From JTS-RE37 sp041743975 (GTDB lineage: Bacteria; Bacteroidota; Bacteroidia; Flavobacteriales; Flavobacteriaceae): a stretch of DNA of 8,042 nt. The stretch is from the NCBI GenBank assembly GCA_041743975.1, contig JBGTLT010000238.1:1-8042 (forward strand). Reading direction: 5' to 3'. How positions within the stretch are numbered: position 1 is the stretch's first letter; every line of letters begins with the position of its first letter. Shown piece by piece: positions 1 through 6,854 of the stretch. The notes beneath the pieces were generated by a model. That model was not told the DNA's origin, ran no database searches, and saw nothing but the letters and a program-made list of their open reading frames with translations. The position numbers were made by a program, and so were the translations under genes.

Positions 1-2052
1 TTTAGTAGCATCATCTATCACGTTGGCAGCCTTTCGGGCCTCGGTCATTGCATCGGTCTTTGCCTTCGCTTCCCTGATATGGTTTGCAATTTCTTCAATC
101 AGGGCCATTTGAGCTTCTGATAAGGGCTTATGTCCCTTTCCGTAGATTTCCTGGATGCCTTTGACATTCTCCAATAATCCATTCTGGTATTGAATGGCAG
201 CCGGGATAACATGGTTGTACACCAGTTCATTGTAAACCCTGCCTTCAATCTGTGTCTGTAAAATATAGGTTTCCAGTTCCACTTCCTGCCGTGCCCTCAC
301 CTCTATTTCACTCATCACATCGAGTCGGGACAACAGGTCCACGCTTTCTGCTGAAGTCATCACCTGCACGGCGGATGGGGTGGTCTTATTATTGCTTAAT
401 TTTCTGCTTATAGCTTCCTTTTCCCATGCCTTGCTATAGCCATCCCCGTCAAAACGGATCCTCTTTGAAGATTGGATATACTCCCTGAGCACATTGAAAA
501 TGGCTTCATCCTTTTTAAGGCTCTTTTTGTGTATCAGCCCATCCACTTCCTTTTTAAAGGCGATAAGCTGGTTGGCCACAATGGCGTTCAGGAAAGTCAT
601 TGGTTTTGCGCAATTGGCTTTGGACCCTACACCCCTCATTTCAAATTTATTCCCTGTAAAAGCAAAGGGAGAGGTACGGTTGCGGTCCGTATTATCGAGC
701 AATATCTCGGGGATCTTCCCTACCACATTTAATTTGAGTTCCGTTTTTTCTTCCGGCGACAGCTTGCCTTTTGAAACACCTTCAAGCTCATCTAGCACCT
801 CGCTGAGTTGCTTGCCGATAAAGATCGAAAATATGGCCGGGGGTGCTTCATTGGCGCCTAACCTATGGTCATTACTGGCGGAAGCAATGGAAGACCGCAA
901 CAATTCCTCAAAAGTGTCCACTGCCTTGATAGTATTTACAAAGAAAGTGAGGAACTGCAGATTCTTCATGGGCGTGGAACCAGGGCTCAACAGGTTTACA
1001 CCGGTGTCTGTGGCCAGGGACCAGTTGTTATGTTTGCCGGATCCATTGATCCCCGCAAAGGGTTTTTCATGGAATAGCACCTTAAACCCATGTTTGTCCG
1101 CTATTTTTTCCATCACATCCATCAACAGGAGGTTGTGATCTACTGCCAGGTTGGCCTCTTCATAGACAGGGGCCAGTTCAAACTGGTTGGGCGCTACTTC
1201 ATTATGGCGTGTCTTGAGGGGGATCCCCAGCTGGGTACATTCCATTTCAAGGCTCTTCATAAAACTGATTGCCCGAATGGGTATGACCCCGAAGTAGTGA
1301 TCGTCTAGCTGTTGCCCTTTTGCCGCCGAATGCCCCAGGAGAGTCCGGCCTGTGAGTACAATATCGGGTCGGGAATTGGCCAGTGCCTTGTCTATAAGAA
1401 AATATTCCTGTTCCCAGCCCAGGGTGGCATTGACCTTGGTGACATTTTTATCAAAATATTTGGCCACAGCGGTAGCGGCTGTGTCCACAGCCTGCAATGC
1501 CTTGAGGAGGGGCACCTTATTATCCAGGGCTTCCCCGGTGTATGAAACAAAAACCGTAGGGATACAGAGCGTGGCACCATAGATAAAGGCCGGGGAGGTG
1601 GGGTCCCAGGCGGTATATCCCCGGGCTTCAAAAGTGTTTCGAATTCCCCCGCTGGGAAAGCTCGATGCATCAGGTTCCTGTTGTACCAACTGGCCTCCGC
1701 CAAATTTTTCAAGGGCCCTGCCATCCGGGAGCAGGTCAAAGAAGGCATCGTGTTTCTCTGCAGTTGCCCCGGTCAAAGGCTGGAACCAATGGGTGTAATG
1801 GGTGGCGCCCATGGAAATGGCCCATGCCTTCATGGCCTCGGCGATCTGATCCGCTATTTTCCGGTTGATCTTGGAACCCGAACTGACAGCTCCCTGTACA
1901 CTTTCCAATGCATCCCGGGTGAGGTATTGCAACATGCGCTGTTCATTAAACACGTGTGATCCGAAAAACTCGGATCGCCGACCCGATTCGGTAACTGGTT
2001 TGAATTTTCTCCCAAAGCTCTCGGCAATGGCTTTAAATCTTAATCCGGACAT
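1..2052 (-). CDS. glnN: Glutamine synthetase type III (GSIII), C-terminus cut by window edge
   Basis: Predicted to make glutamine from glutamate, ammonia and ATP in the cytoplasm. The minus-strand frame is open for 684 codons from ATG at 2052-2050 to base 1 with no stop. GSIII enzymes are usually about 725 residues, so roughly 40-45 C-terminal residues should lie to the left. Catalytic-core motifs seen: GWEQEYFLID (about 212-221), RHNEVAPNQFELAP (about 282-295), GINGSGKHNNW (334-344), and ASNDHRLGANEAPP around 392-404 with DHR at 395-397. These spellings are typical of GSIII rather than GSI or GSII. The N-terminus (MSGLRFKAIAESFG) and the long lysine/glutamate-rich helical C-terminal part also fit GSIII. 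No Shine-Dalgarno precedes the start, as is common in Bacteroidota. It is divergent from a second, unrelated-class glutamine synthetase, sharing a 209-bp control region. No frameshift was found on reading every codon. Confidence 0.96.
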   Translation of the reverse strand, partial: MSGLRFKAIAESFGRKFKPVTESGRRSEFFGSHVFNEQRMLQYLTRDALESVQGAVSSGSKINRKIADQIAEAMKAWAISMGATHYTHWFQPLTGATAEKHDAFFDLLPDGRALEKFGGGQLVQQEPDASSFPSGGIRNTFEARGYTAWDPTSPAFIYGATLCIPTVFVSYTGEALDNKVPLLKALQAVDTAATAVAKYFDKNVTKVNATLGWEQEYFLIDKALANSRPDIVLTGRTLLGHSAAKGQQLDDHYFGVIPIRAISFMKSLEMECTQLGIPLKTRHNEVAPNQFELAPVYEEANLAVDHNLLLMDVMEKIADKHGFKVLFHEKPFAGINGSGKHNNWSLATDTGVNLLSPGSTPMKNLQFLTFFVNTIKAVDTFEELLRSSIASASNDHRLGANEAPPAIFSIFIGKQLSEVLDELEGVSKGKLSPEEKTELKLNVVGKIPEILLDNTDRNRTSPFAFTGNKFEMRGVGSKANCAKPMTFLNAIVANQLIAFKKEVDGLIHKKSLKKDEAIFNVLREYIQSSKRIRFDGDGYSKAWEKEAISRKLSNNKTTPSAVQVMTSAESVDLLSRLDVMSEIEVRARQEVELETYILQTQIEGRVYNELVYNHVIPAAIQYQNGLLENVKGIQEIYGKGHKPLSEAQMALIEEIANHIREAKAKTDAMTEARKAANVIDDATK

Positions 2053-2136
2053 TTATATGGCTGACTTTTAGTGAAAAAGCGTAAAATTAAACAATCCCCA
2101 GAATAATCCATGAATTTTATAAATTTTACAAAGAAC

Positions 2137-2153
2137 CCCCTAAATTTTAGGGG
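2137..2153. promoter_or_regulatory. Perfect 17-bp palindrome, candidate operator
   Basis: CCCCTAAA-T-TTTAGGGG has perfect 8-bp arms around one central base. It sits about 85 bp upstream of glnN and about 109 bp upstream of glnII. The single-base centre is too small for a hairpin loop and there is no T-tract, so a dimeric protein-binding site is more likely than a terminator. The binding protein is unknown. Confidence 0.55.
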
Positions 2154-2221
2154 TGTTAATAAATATAACTGATTTTTTGACAATTACCCCCGAATTATAT
2201 AGGTGATAGCAATAAAAATAA

Positions 2222-2229
2222 TATTTTTG
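2222..2229 (+). promoter_or_regulatory. Candidate -7 promoter element of glnII
   Basis: TATTTTTG matches the Bacteroidota -7 consensus TAnnTTTG exactly and ends 32 bases before the glnII ATG. No TTG lies at the usual 17-23 base spacing upstream; the nearest TTTG (2176-2179) is about 42 bases away. An activator-dependent promoter is therefore possible. Confidence 0.45.
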
Positions 2230-2261
2230 ACGGTCTTTAAAACGTATTAAACTTGGGAGTT

Positions 2262-3293
2262 ATGAGTAAATCTAAATTAGAGTACATATGGCTGGATGGG
2301 TATACACCCACTCAGAATATGAGGAGCAAAACCAAAATTGAAGATAATTTCAGCGGTAAACTGGAGGATTGCCCGGTGTGGTCCTTTGACGGAAGTTCTA
2401 CCAAACAGGCATTGGGAGGGTCTTCGGATTGCCTTTTAAAACCTGTCGCAATATTTCCGGATCCGGCGAAAAAAAATGGATATCTGGTTATGAATGAGGT
2501 GTTGAATGCTGACGGAACTCCTCATGAAAGCAATTTCAGGGCCAAAATTGATGATGATGACAATGATTTTTGGTTTGGTTTTGAACAGGAATACTTTATC
2601 ATGGACAAAAATACCCAGTTGCCTCTCGGTTTCCCTGTTGGAGGTTACCCGGGGCCACAGGGGATGTATTATTGTTCTGTCGGCGGTAAAAATACACATG
2701 GAAGGAATTTCGTGGATGAGCATGCAGACCTCTGCCTTGAGGCCGGAATCAACTTTGAAGGCATCAATCAGGAGGTTGCCAGCGGGCAATGGGAATTCCA
2801 GATATTCGCCAAAGGCGCCAAAAATGCAGGTGACCAGGTATGGACAGCGCGGTATTTGCTGGACAGGCTGACGGAACATTACGGTTACTACATCGAATAC
2901 CATCCCAAACCCATCAAAGGGGATTGGAACGGATCCGGGATGCATGCCAATTTTTCAAATACGGTGTTGCGTACCTGTGGCTCCAAAGAGGTCTACGAAC
3001 AAATTTGTGAAGCCTTCCGGCCCCTTGCCAAAGAGCACATCGCAGTGTATGGGGAATTTAATGACCAACGGCTTACCGGGTTGCATGAAACAGCTTCCAT
3101 CAACGACTTTAGTTATGGGGTTTCAGACAGGGGTGCATCCATCCGTATCCCTATTGCCACGGTAGAAAAAGGCTGGAAAGGATGGCTGGAAGACAGGAGG
3201 CCCGCTTCCAACGGCGATCCATACAAAATAGCAGGCCGCATTGTAAAGACCGTTAAAATGGCCAATATAAAAGCAGAAGCTCTTTCTAATTAA
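2262..3293 (+). CDS. glnII: Glutamine synthetase type II (eukaryotic-like GSII)
   Basis: Predicted cytoplasmic ATP-dependent glutamine synthetase of 343 residues, the usual length for GSII. Motifs, numbered from the chosen ATG: SFDGSSTKQA (41-50, beta-grasp part), FGFEQEYF (105-112, metal-binding glutamates), GINQEVASGQWEFQ (about 167-180), NGSGMHANF (223-231) and DRGASIRIP (289-297). The frame also permits a TTG start at 2253, three codons upstream, but ATG at 2262 is preferred because it gives the normal MSKSKLEYIWLDGY N-terminus. A GGGAG lies only two bases before the ATG, too close for an ideal ribosome site. GSII and GSIII share the reaction but differ in fold size and oligomer. Having both side by side suggests differential use by nitrogen status or partial backup (inference). 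A strong terminator follows directly. The symbol glnII is by family; databases may use glnA. Confidence 0.96.
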   Translation: MSKSKLEYIWLDGYTPTQNMRSKTKIEDNFSGKLEDCPVWSFDGSSTKQALGGSSDCLLKPVAIFPDPAKKNGYLVMNEVLNADGTPHESNFRAKIDDDDNDFWFGFEQEYFIMDKNTQLPLGFPVGGYPGPQGMYYCSVGGKNTHGRNFVDEHADLCLEAGINFEGINQEVASGQWEFQIFAKGAKNAGDQVWTARYLLDRLTEHYGYYIEYHPKPIKGDWNGSGMHANFSNTVLRTCGSKEVYEQICEAFRPLAKEHIAVYGEFNDQRLTGLHETASINDFSYGVSDRGASIRIPIATVEKGWKGWLEDRRPASNGDPYKIAGRIVKTVKMANIKAEALSN

Positions 3294-3315
3294 ATGTTGT
3301 TGAACGATACCTACC

Positions 3316-3348
3316 ACCGTCCTTGTTTAACAAGGGCGGTTTTTTTTT
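3316..3348 (+). terminator. Intrinsic terminator of glnII
   Basis: The stem ACCGTCCTTG / CAAGGGCGGT (10 bp with one T-G wobble) closes a TTTAA loop and runs into nine T residues. It begins 23 bases after the glnII stop. There is no A-tract on the other side, so it acts on plus-strand transcripts only and insulates the convergent antiporter gene. Confidence 0.93.
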
Positions 3349-3359
3349 GGGTTTCAGGC

Positions 3360-4298
3360 TCAACTAACTGTGACATACACAAACAGGACATATAGCATCA
3401 ATAGGACAATCCCATCGCGCCACCCCAGCCTCAGGCCTTTAGGGAAGAAGACAAGTGGCAGGATCAGGAATGAAAAACCAAGTAGCCAGAAGATATCACT
3501 GGTAAGCAGTCCCTGGTCGATCACGCGGATAGGGGTAATCATGGCCGCGATGCCCAGGACGGCCAGCACGTTGAAAATATTGGAACCTATCAGGTTTCCA
3601 ATGGAAATGGCCTTTTCTTTTTTAAGGATGGCAATGACGGACGCTGCAAGTTCAGGGATACTGGTCCCCACGGACACAACAGTTACCCCTATTATCCGGT
3701 CGCTCACACCAAAGTAATTGGCCATCCCTACGGCACCGCTGACCAACAGTTCGGAACCACCCCAAAGGGCTACCCCGCCCAGGCCAAGAAATAAAACGGC
3801 TTTATAAAGGGGTAAGGGTAAAATCGGTATTTCCAGCTCCTCCTCAACAGCTGCTTTTTGAAAGCGCAGCAAATACACCAGGAAAAGAAAGAGTGCCACA
3901 ATCATGATTAACCCTTCTGTACCTTGCAATTCCCCGTCAAAATAAATGAAGCCGCAAAATAAAAGGGCCGAGGCCATCATAACGGGCCAGTCTGTCGTGT
4001 AAAAACTCTTTTTGATTTCCATGGAACCCAGGACAAGCACAATGCCCAGGATCAAGCCCAGGTTGGCGATATTGGATCCGACCACATTGCCGAGGGCCAG
4101 GTCCGGGAAGCCATCAAGTGCAGCATTCACGCTCACGATAAGCTCAGGGGCAGAGGTTGCAAAGGAAACAATTGTCATCCCGATAACGATCTTAGGTATT
4201 GCGAGGCGGAGCGATAATGCGACAGCCGATTTAAGCAACCAATTCCCCCCTAAAATCAATAATAGTAATCCGGAAGTAATAAAGAGGAGGTGTTGCAT
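3360..4298 (-). CDS. Calcium/sodium antiporter, CaCA family (YrbG-like)
   Basis: Predicted inner-membrane cation/calcium exchanger of 312 residues with about ten hydrophobic segments. The family hallmark is two inverted alpha-repeats and both are present. The first, near residues 40-80, includes GMTIVSFATSAPELIVSV and GNVVGSNIANLGLILG. The second, near 205-250, includes GVTVVSVGTSIPELAASV and GNLIGSNIFNVLAVLG. The acidic PEL residues and the GSN motifs are the ion-binding elements in this family. A short charged cytoplasmic loop around 145-160 (FQKAAVEEELEI) separates the halves. ATG at 4298 is preferred over an in-frame TTG at 4316, because the TTG falls inside the candidate -7 element and the ATG gives a normal short N-terminus. 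Convergent with glnII, divergent from the BlaI-type gene. The transported ion is assigned by family; direction in vivo is not shown. Confidence 0.93.
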   Translation of the reverse strand: MQHLLFITSGLLLLILGGNWLLKSAVALSLRLAIPKIVIGMTIVSFATSAPELIVSVNAALDGFPDLALGNVVGSNIANLGLILGIVLVLGSMEIKKSFYTTDWPVMMASALLFCGFIYFDGELQGTEGLIMIVALFLFLVYLLRFQKAAVEEELEIPILPLPLYKAVLFLGLGGVALWGGSELLVSGAVGMANYFGVSDRIIGVTVVSVGTSIPELAASVIAILKKEKAISIGNLIGSNIFNVLAVLGIAAMITPIRVIDQGLLTSDIFWLLGFSFLILPLVFFPKGLRLGWRDGIVLLMLYVLFVYVTVS

Positions 4299-4313
4299 GG
4301 TTGATAATTTGGG

Positions 4314-4321
4314 CAAATATA
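4314..4321 (-). promoter_or_regulatory. Candidate -7 promoter element of the antiporter gene
   Basis: Read on the minus strand this is TATATTTG, an exact TAnnTTTG match, ending 15 bases before the ATG at 4298. No TTG lies at ideal spacing upstream (nearest spacings 11 and 26). It also argues against the TTG start at 4316, which would lie inside the promoter. Confidence 0.5.
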
Positions 4322-4389
4322 TACCAAGATTTCAATTGTGGTTAATTCAAGAGTTTTTAATTGGTATTGCGAGATCAAAAATGTTAATA

Positions 4390-4424
4390 AACTATAAATG
4401 TAGTTGTTTAACTAAAAAATTAGT
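4390..4424. promoter_or_regulatory. Tandem dyad operators, probable BlaI-type repressor sites
   Basis: Two dyads share the layout ACTA-N6-TAGT. The first (ACTA 4391-4394, TAGT 4401-4404) extends to AACTATA-AA-TGTAGTT at 4390-4405, one base from a perfect 7-bp inverted repeat. The second (ACTA 4411-4414, TAGT 4421-4424) is ACTAA-AAAA-TTAGT. Their centres are exactly 20 bp apart, about two helical turns. ACTACA/TGTAGT-type dyads are known for BlaI/MecI/CopY repressors. Both lie over the -33 and spacer region of the promoter for the BlaI-type gene, a position suited to autorepression by occlusion. Confidence 0.72.
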
Positions 4425-4434
4425 AATAAGTTTG
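4404..4434 (+). promoter_or_regulatory. Promoter of the BlaI-M56 operon
   Basis: TTG (4404-4406), a 20-base spacer, then TAAGTTTG (4427-4434) matches the Bacteroidota -33/-7 promoter (TTG and TAnnTTTG). The -7 element ends 19 bases before the ATG at 4454, implying a leader of roughly a dozen bases with no Shine-Dalgarno. Confidence 0.75.
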
Positions 4435-4453
4435 AATACTTTATTTTATTCAG

Positions 4454-4813
4454 ATGCAGAAATTAACGAACAAGGAGGAGGAGGTGATGAAAATCCTCTG
4501 GAAATTGCAGAAAGCATTTGTAAAGGACATCCGGAGCCATATAAAGGGTATAAAACCCCATTACAATACACTTTCTACCATTGTCCGCAACCTGGAGGAC
4601 AAGAAATATGTATCCCATGAAGCATTCGGCAATACCCACCGGTATTACCCCCTGGTAAGCAGGGAATCTTACCGCAAACAATTTGTAAATAGCAGCATTG
4701 CAGATTTTTATGATAATTCATACAAGAATATGGTTTCCTTCTTTGCCAGGGATGAAAAAATCTCTGTGGAAGAGTTGAAGGAGATAATTGCACTTATTGA
4801 AAATAGCAAATAA
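4454..4813 (+). CDS. BlaI/MecI/CopY-family transcriptional repressor
   Basis: A 119-residue winged-helix DNA-binding protein, the usual size for this family. The N-terminal wHTH covers about residues 3-70, opening with LTNKEEEVMKILWKLQKAFV. The recognition-helix region is HYNTLSTIVRNLEDKKYV (about 36-53), followed by the wing NTHRYYPLVSR (60-70). The C-terminal part (about 71-119) is the dimerisation helix bundle, including SFFARDEKISVEELKEI. In S. aureus BlaI, as I remember it, the partner-dependent cleavage falls at Asn-Phe; the aligned position here reads Phe-Phe (96-97), so induction may differ. It is the first gene of a two-gene operon; its TAA is followed without gap by the ATG of the M56 peptidase. 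It is probably autoregulated through the two dyads at 4390-4424. Family confidence is high; the regulon beyond this operon is unknown. Confidence 0.94.
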   Translation: MQKLTNKEEEVMKILWKLQKAFVKDIRSHIKGIKPHYNTLSTIVRNLEDKKYVSHEAFGNTHRYYPLVSRESYRKQFVNSSIADFYDNSYKNMVSFFARDEKISVEELKEIIALIENSK

Positions 4814-6544
4814 ATGGAAGCCTTCCTATTCTACCTGCTGAAAGTCTCGGGGATACTGTTGCTGTTTTTCGGAGTTTATAATGTGTTTCTCAAAAAGGAG
4901 ACCTTGTTTTCAGGCAACCGTTATTTCTTATTGGGTGGAATGGCAGCTGCCATTGCACTTCCTTTTATATACATCAACCGGTACGTCTACCTTGTCGGGC
5001 CCACCCTGGCAGTGGAAAAGCCCGCCCACCAACCGCTCATCCAGGGGGTCGCAGATACGGGTGTTGACTGGGCTGCAATCCTTTTCATCCTTTATGCGAC
5101 GGGCGTATTCCTGCTATTTTCACGGTTTATTGTACAATTGATGTCTCTGGCAAGTCTGATCAGGCAGAACGTGGTGCGGTCCGGGCAGGGTTATATCTAT
5201 GTTGAATGCAGCGAACCTATTGCCCCGTTTTCCTTTTTCAACTATATAATCTATAACCCTTCGGAATACAAACCCCATGAATTATCAGCGATCCTGGAGC
5301 ATGAACGGGCCCATTGTTCGCAATGGCATTCCCTGGATATCCTGTTTGCCCATCTTGTAACCATTCTGTTATGGATCAATCCGCTGGCCTGGCTGTACCG
5401 AAAAAATATACAACAGAACCTGGAATTCCTGGCAGACGCGCTGGCAACAAAGAATATGGAATCCCTTAAAAACTACCAGCATATGCTACTCAAGGTTTCA
5501 GGTATCCCGCTATATAACCCGATCACCAATAATTTTTACAATTCATTAATCAAAAAACGAATAGTTATGTTACAAAAATCAAAATCACATCAACGTAATT
5601 CATGGAAATTCGCTATGGTCTTACCCCTCATATTGGGCTTTATGGTTGTTTTTAATACGCGGGTTATAGCCCAGCAGTCGGAACATAGCATCCATGAAAC
5701 CCGGGACGATACGAAGATGAGCGTACACAAGGATATGTCCGATTCCGATTTGAATGCCCTAAAAAAAGAGGTTAAGGATAAGGTCGGTGGCACCTTCAGC
5801 TATAGTGGCCTGAAAAGGAATTCAGCTCGGGAAATCTCCAGGATCAAAATAGAGTACAGGGACAAAAATGGAAGTGCTGCCAATGCCACGTATGATGAAA
5901 GTGAAGGTATCCCTACCATCTATTTCGGGAGTCATGAAAACGGTGGCATCTATATATCAGGCAATGAAAACTGGGAACACGGGCAAACTGACGGGTCGAA
6001 TGTTTTTATCCTTGAAGAGAAAGGTATGCACGATGGTTCTAAAACGATCCGTATCAAAAAAAAAGGCGATAAGAAGGAGAACCAGATGGTGTGGGTGGAT
6101 TCTGATGATGGGGAACACTTAAAAGTGGAAATTACAGAGGCTGATGGTAAAAAGACCATCAGGGTCAACGGGAAAGAGGTTTCGGAATCCGAATGGGAAG
6201 CCATGGAAAAAGAAGATGAGAGTCATAAAAAGGTTATCCGGATCAGGAACAGGGAATCGGGAGAGAACCGGAACGTCATGATCATCCGGGATCAGGTCGA
6301 TGAGCATGTGGATCCTATCGAGGTACTGAGCGATAAGGGGCATGGGTATTTCTTTATCGATACGGACGGGGATGAAAACACGTTATATTCGATTGACGGA
6401 AAGGAATCGACACGGGAAGAAGTCTCGGCACTCGACCCGGATACGATCGAAAAAATAGAAGTGACCAAAGGGGAAAAGACGGTAAGACGGTTTGGTAAGA
6501 AAGCTAAAGACGGTGTTGTGGAGATTACCACTAAAAAACAGTAA
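4814..6544 (+). CDS. M56-family (BlaR1-like) membrane metallopeptidase with TonB-plug-like C-terminal tail
   Basis: A 576-residue integral membrane protein, probably the sensor/protease partner of the upstream repressor. Hydrophobic segments: about 5-26, 38-58, 87-110 and 264-284, with another nonpolar stretch at 176-195. The zinc-protease motif HERAH is at 163-167 (zinc ligands H163 and H167, catalytic E164), with the probable third ligand E204 in NLEFLADAL. This matches the peptidase M56 layout. After the last membrane segment come about 290 highly charged, probably periplasmic residues. These lack any penicillin-binding SxxK-type domain. They end in IEKIEVTKGEKTVRRFG (546-561) and GVVEITTKK (567-575), which resemble the end of the SusC/TonB-receptor plug domain. 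The segments NGKEVSESEWEAME (452-465) and DGKESTREEVSALD (528-541) look like internal repeats. Start ATG abuts the preceding stop, implying coupled translation. The inducing signal is unknown. Confidence 0.9.
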   Translation: MEAFLFYLLKVSGILLLFFGVYNVFLKKETLFSGNRYFLLGGMAAAIALPFIYINRYVYLVGPTLAVEKPAHQPLIQGVADTGVDWAAILFILYATGVFLLFSRFIVQLMSLASLIRQNVVRSGQGYIYVECSEPIAPFSFFNYIIYNPSEYKPHELSAILEHERAHCSQWHSLDILFAHLVTILLWINPLAWLYRKNIQQNLEFLADALATKNMESLKNYQHMLLKVSGIPLYNPITNNFYNSLIKKRIVMLQKSKSHQRNSWKFAMVLPLILGFMVVFNTRVIAQQSEHSIHETRDDTKMSVHKDMSDSDLNALKKEVKDKVGGTFSYSGLKRNSAREISRIKIEYRDKNGSAANATYDESEGIPTIYFGSHENGGIYISGNENWEHGQTDGSNVFILEEKGMHDGSKTIRIKKKGDKKENQMVWVDSDDGEHLKVEITEADGKKTIRVNGKEVSESEWEAMEKEDESHKKVIRIRNRESGENRNVMIIRDQVDEHVDPIEVLSDKGHGYFFIDTDGDENTLYSIDGKESTREEVSALDPDTIEKIEVTKGEKTVRRFGKKAKDGVVEITTKKQ

Positions 6545-6546
6545 GC

Positions 6547-6567
6547 AGTAAATAGTAATCAGTAGGC
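6547..6567. repeat. Degenerate heptamer repeat, AGTAnnn x3
   Basis: AGTAAAT, AGTAATC and AGTAGGC follow one another with a strict 7-bp period, starting three bases after the M56 gene stop codon. I recall similar CAGTAGG-type heptamers in other Bacteroidota intergenic regions, but cannot check it here. Confidence 0.55.
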
Positions 6568-6576
6568 GATCCATGT

Positions 6577-6631
6577 CCTCCGAAGTCGCTGCGAAGGAGG
6601 GTAGTGTTAATCCACGGAAGTCGCCTCGAAG
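6577..6631. repeat. Repeated motif GAAGTCGC-NN-CGAAG (two copies, 35 bp apart)
   Basis: Copies start at 6582 and 6617 and match at all 13 fixed bases. The first copy lies within nested inverted repeats: CCTCC (6577-6581) with GGAGG (6596-6600), and TCGC-T-GCGA (6586-6594). This could be a degraded intergenic repeat element or an RNA hairpin at the end of the operon. No T-tract follows. Confidence 0.5.
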
Positions 6632-6692
6632 CTGGAAGCAGTCTGACCTGTTCAAAGATCAAGCTTCATCGATCCGGTTACTGGTGACAACA

Positions 6693-6714
6693 TTGAACTT
6701 TGAACTTTGAACTT
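6693..6714. repeat. Perfect heptamer tandem repeat, TTGAACT x3
   Basis: Three exact copies of TTGAACT in tandem, followed by one further T. The perfect 7-bp period equals that of the degenerate array at 6547-6567, which suggests both belong to one class of intergenic repeat prone to slippage. Confidence 0.8.
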
Positions 6715-6736
6715 ATAATTCGCGCTTTAAAAGATG

Positions 6737-6761
6737 AAAAAGCCCTGAATGGGGCATTTTT
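6737..6761. terminator. Weak bidirectional terminator candidate
   Basis: AAAAA-GCCC-TGAATG-GGGC-A-TTTTT. The core stem is only 4 bp, but it is flanked by an A-run and a T-run that can pair after one mismatch, so it could work in both directions. It lies 190 bases after the M56 gene and is the best candidate for the end of the BlaI-M56 operon. Confidence 0.5.
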
Positions 6762-6838
6762 GACCAAAATTTCGCCTTCGTAATCCGGAAAGGGCCAAAA
6801 ACACACCTACAATTATAACAGTTTTATTGAAATATGCT

Positions 6839-6854
6839 ATTGTATACTTACAAT
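6839..6854. promoter_or_regulatory. Inverted repeat ATTGTA-N4-TACAAT
   Basis: Perfect 6-bp arms around TACT. It is compatible with a small repressor dimer site. In this AT-rich stretch it could also be chance, and no gene clearly belongs to it. Confidence 0.3.

Larger units (their letters stand above)
2053..2261. promoter_or_regulatory. Divergent control region between glnN and glnII
   Basis: This AT-rich 209-bp gap must hold the promoters of both glutamine synthetase genes. It contains a perfect palindrome (2137-2153), a degenerate relative of it about 51 bp further right (2186-2205), two exact TAAATTTTA words 21 bp apart (2120-2128 and 2141-2149), and a TAnnTTTG element for glnII at 2222-2229. 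I found no TAnnTTTG element on the minus strand for glnN. I see no sigma-54 -24/-12 site. Confidence 0.8.

Noticed and set aside
494..1138. Plus-strand open frame of 214 codons
   Set aside because: It lies antisense inside the GSIII gene, whose own frame is open throughout and carries the family motifs; the product is unrecognisable.
2154..2170. GlnR/TnrA-like site TGTTA-N7-TAACT upstream of glnII
   Set aside because: It is one base off the TGTNA-N7-TNACA consensus, but those regulators belong to Firmicutes and the stretch is very AT-rich, so chance is likely.
2436..2945. Minus-strand open frame of 169 codons inside glnII
   Set aside because: It is a shadow of the GSII coding frame with no recognisable protein.
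4012..4620. Plus-strand open frame of 202 codons across the antiporter and repressor genes
   Set aside because: It crosses a divergent promoter region and overlaps two well-supported genes in other frames.
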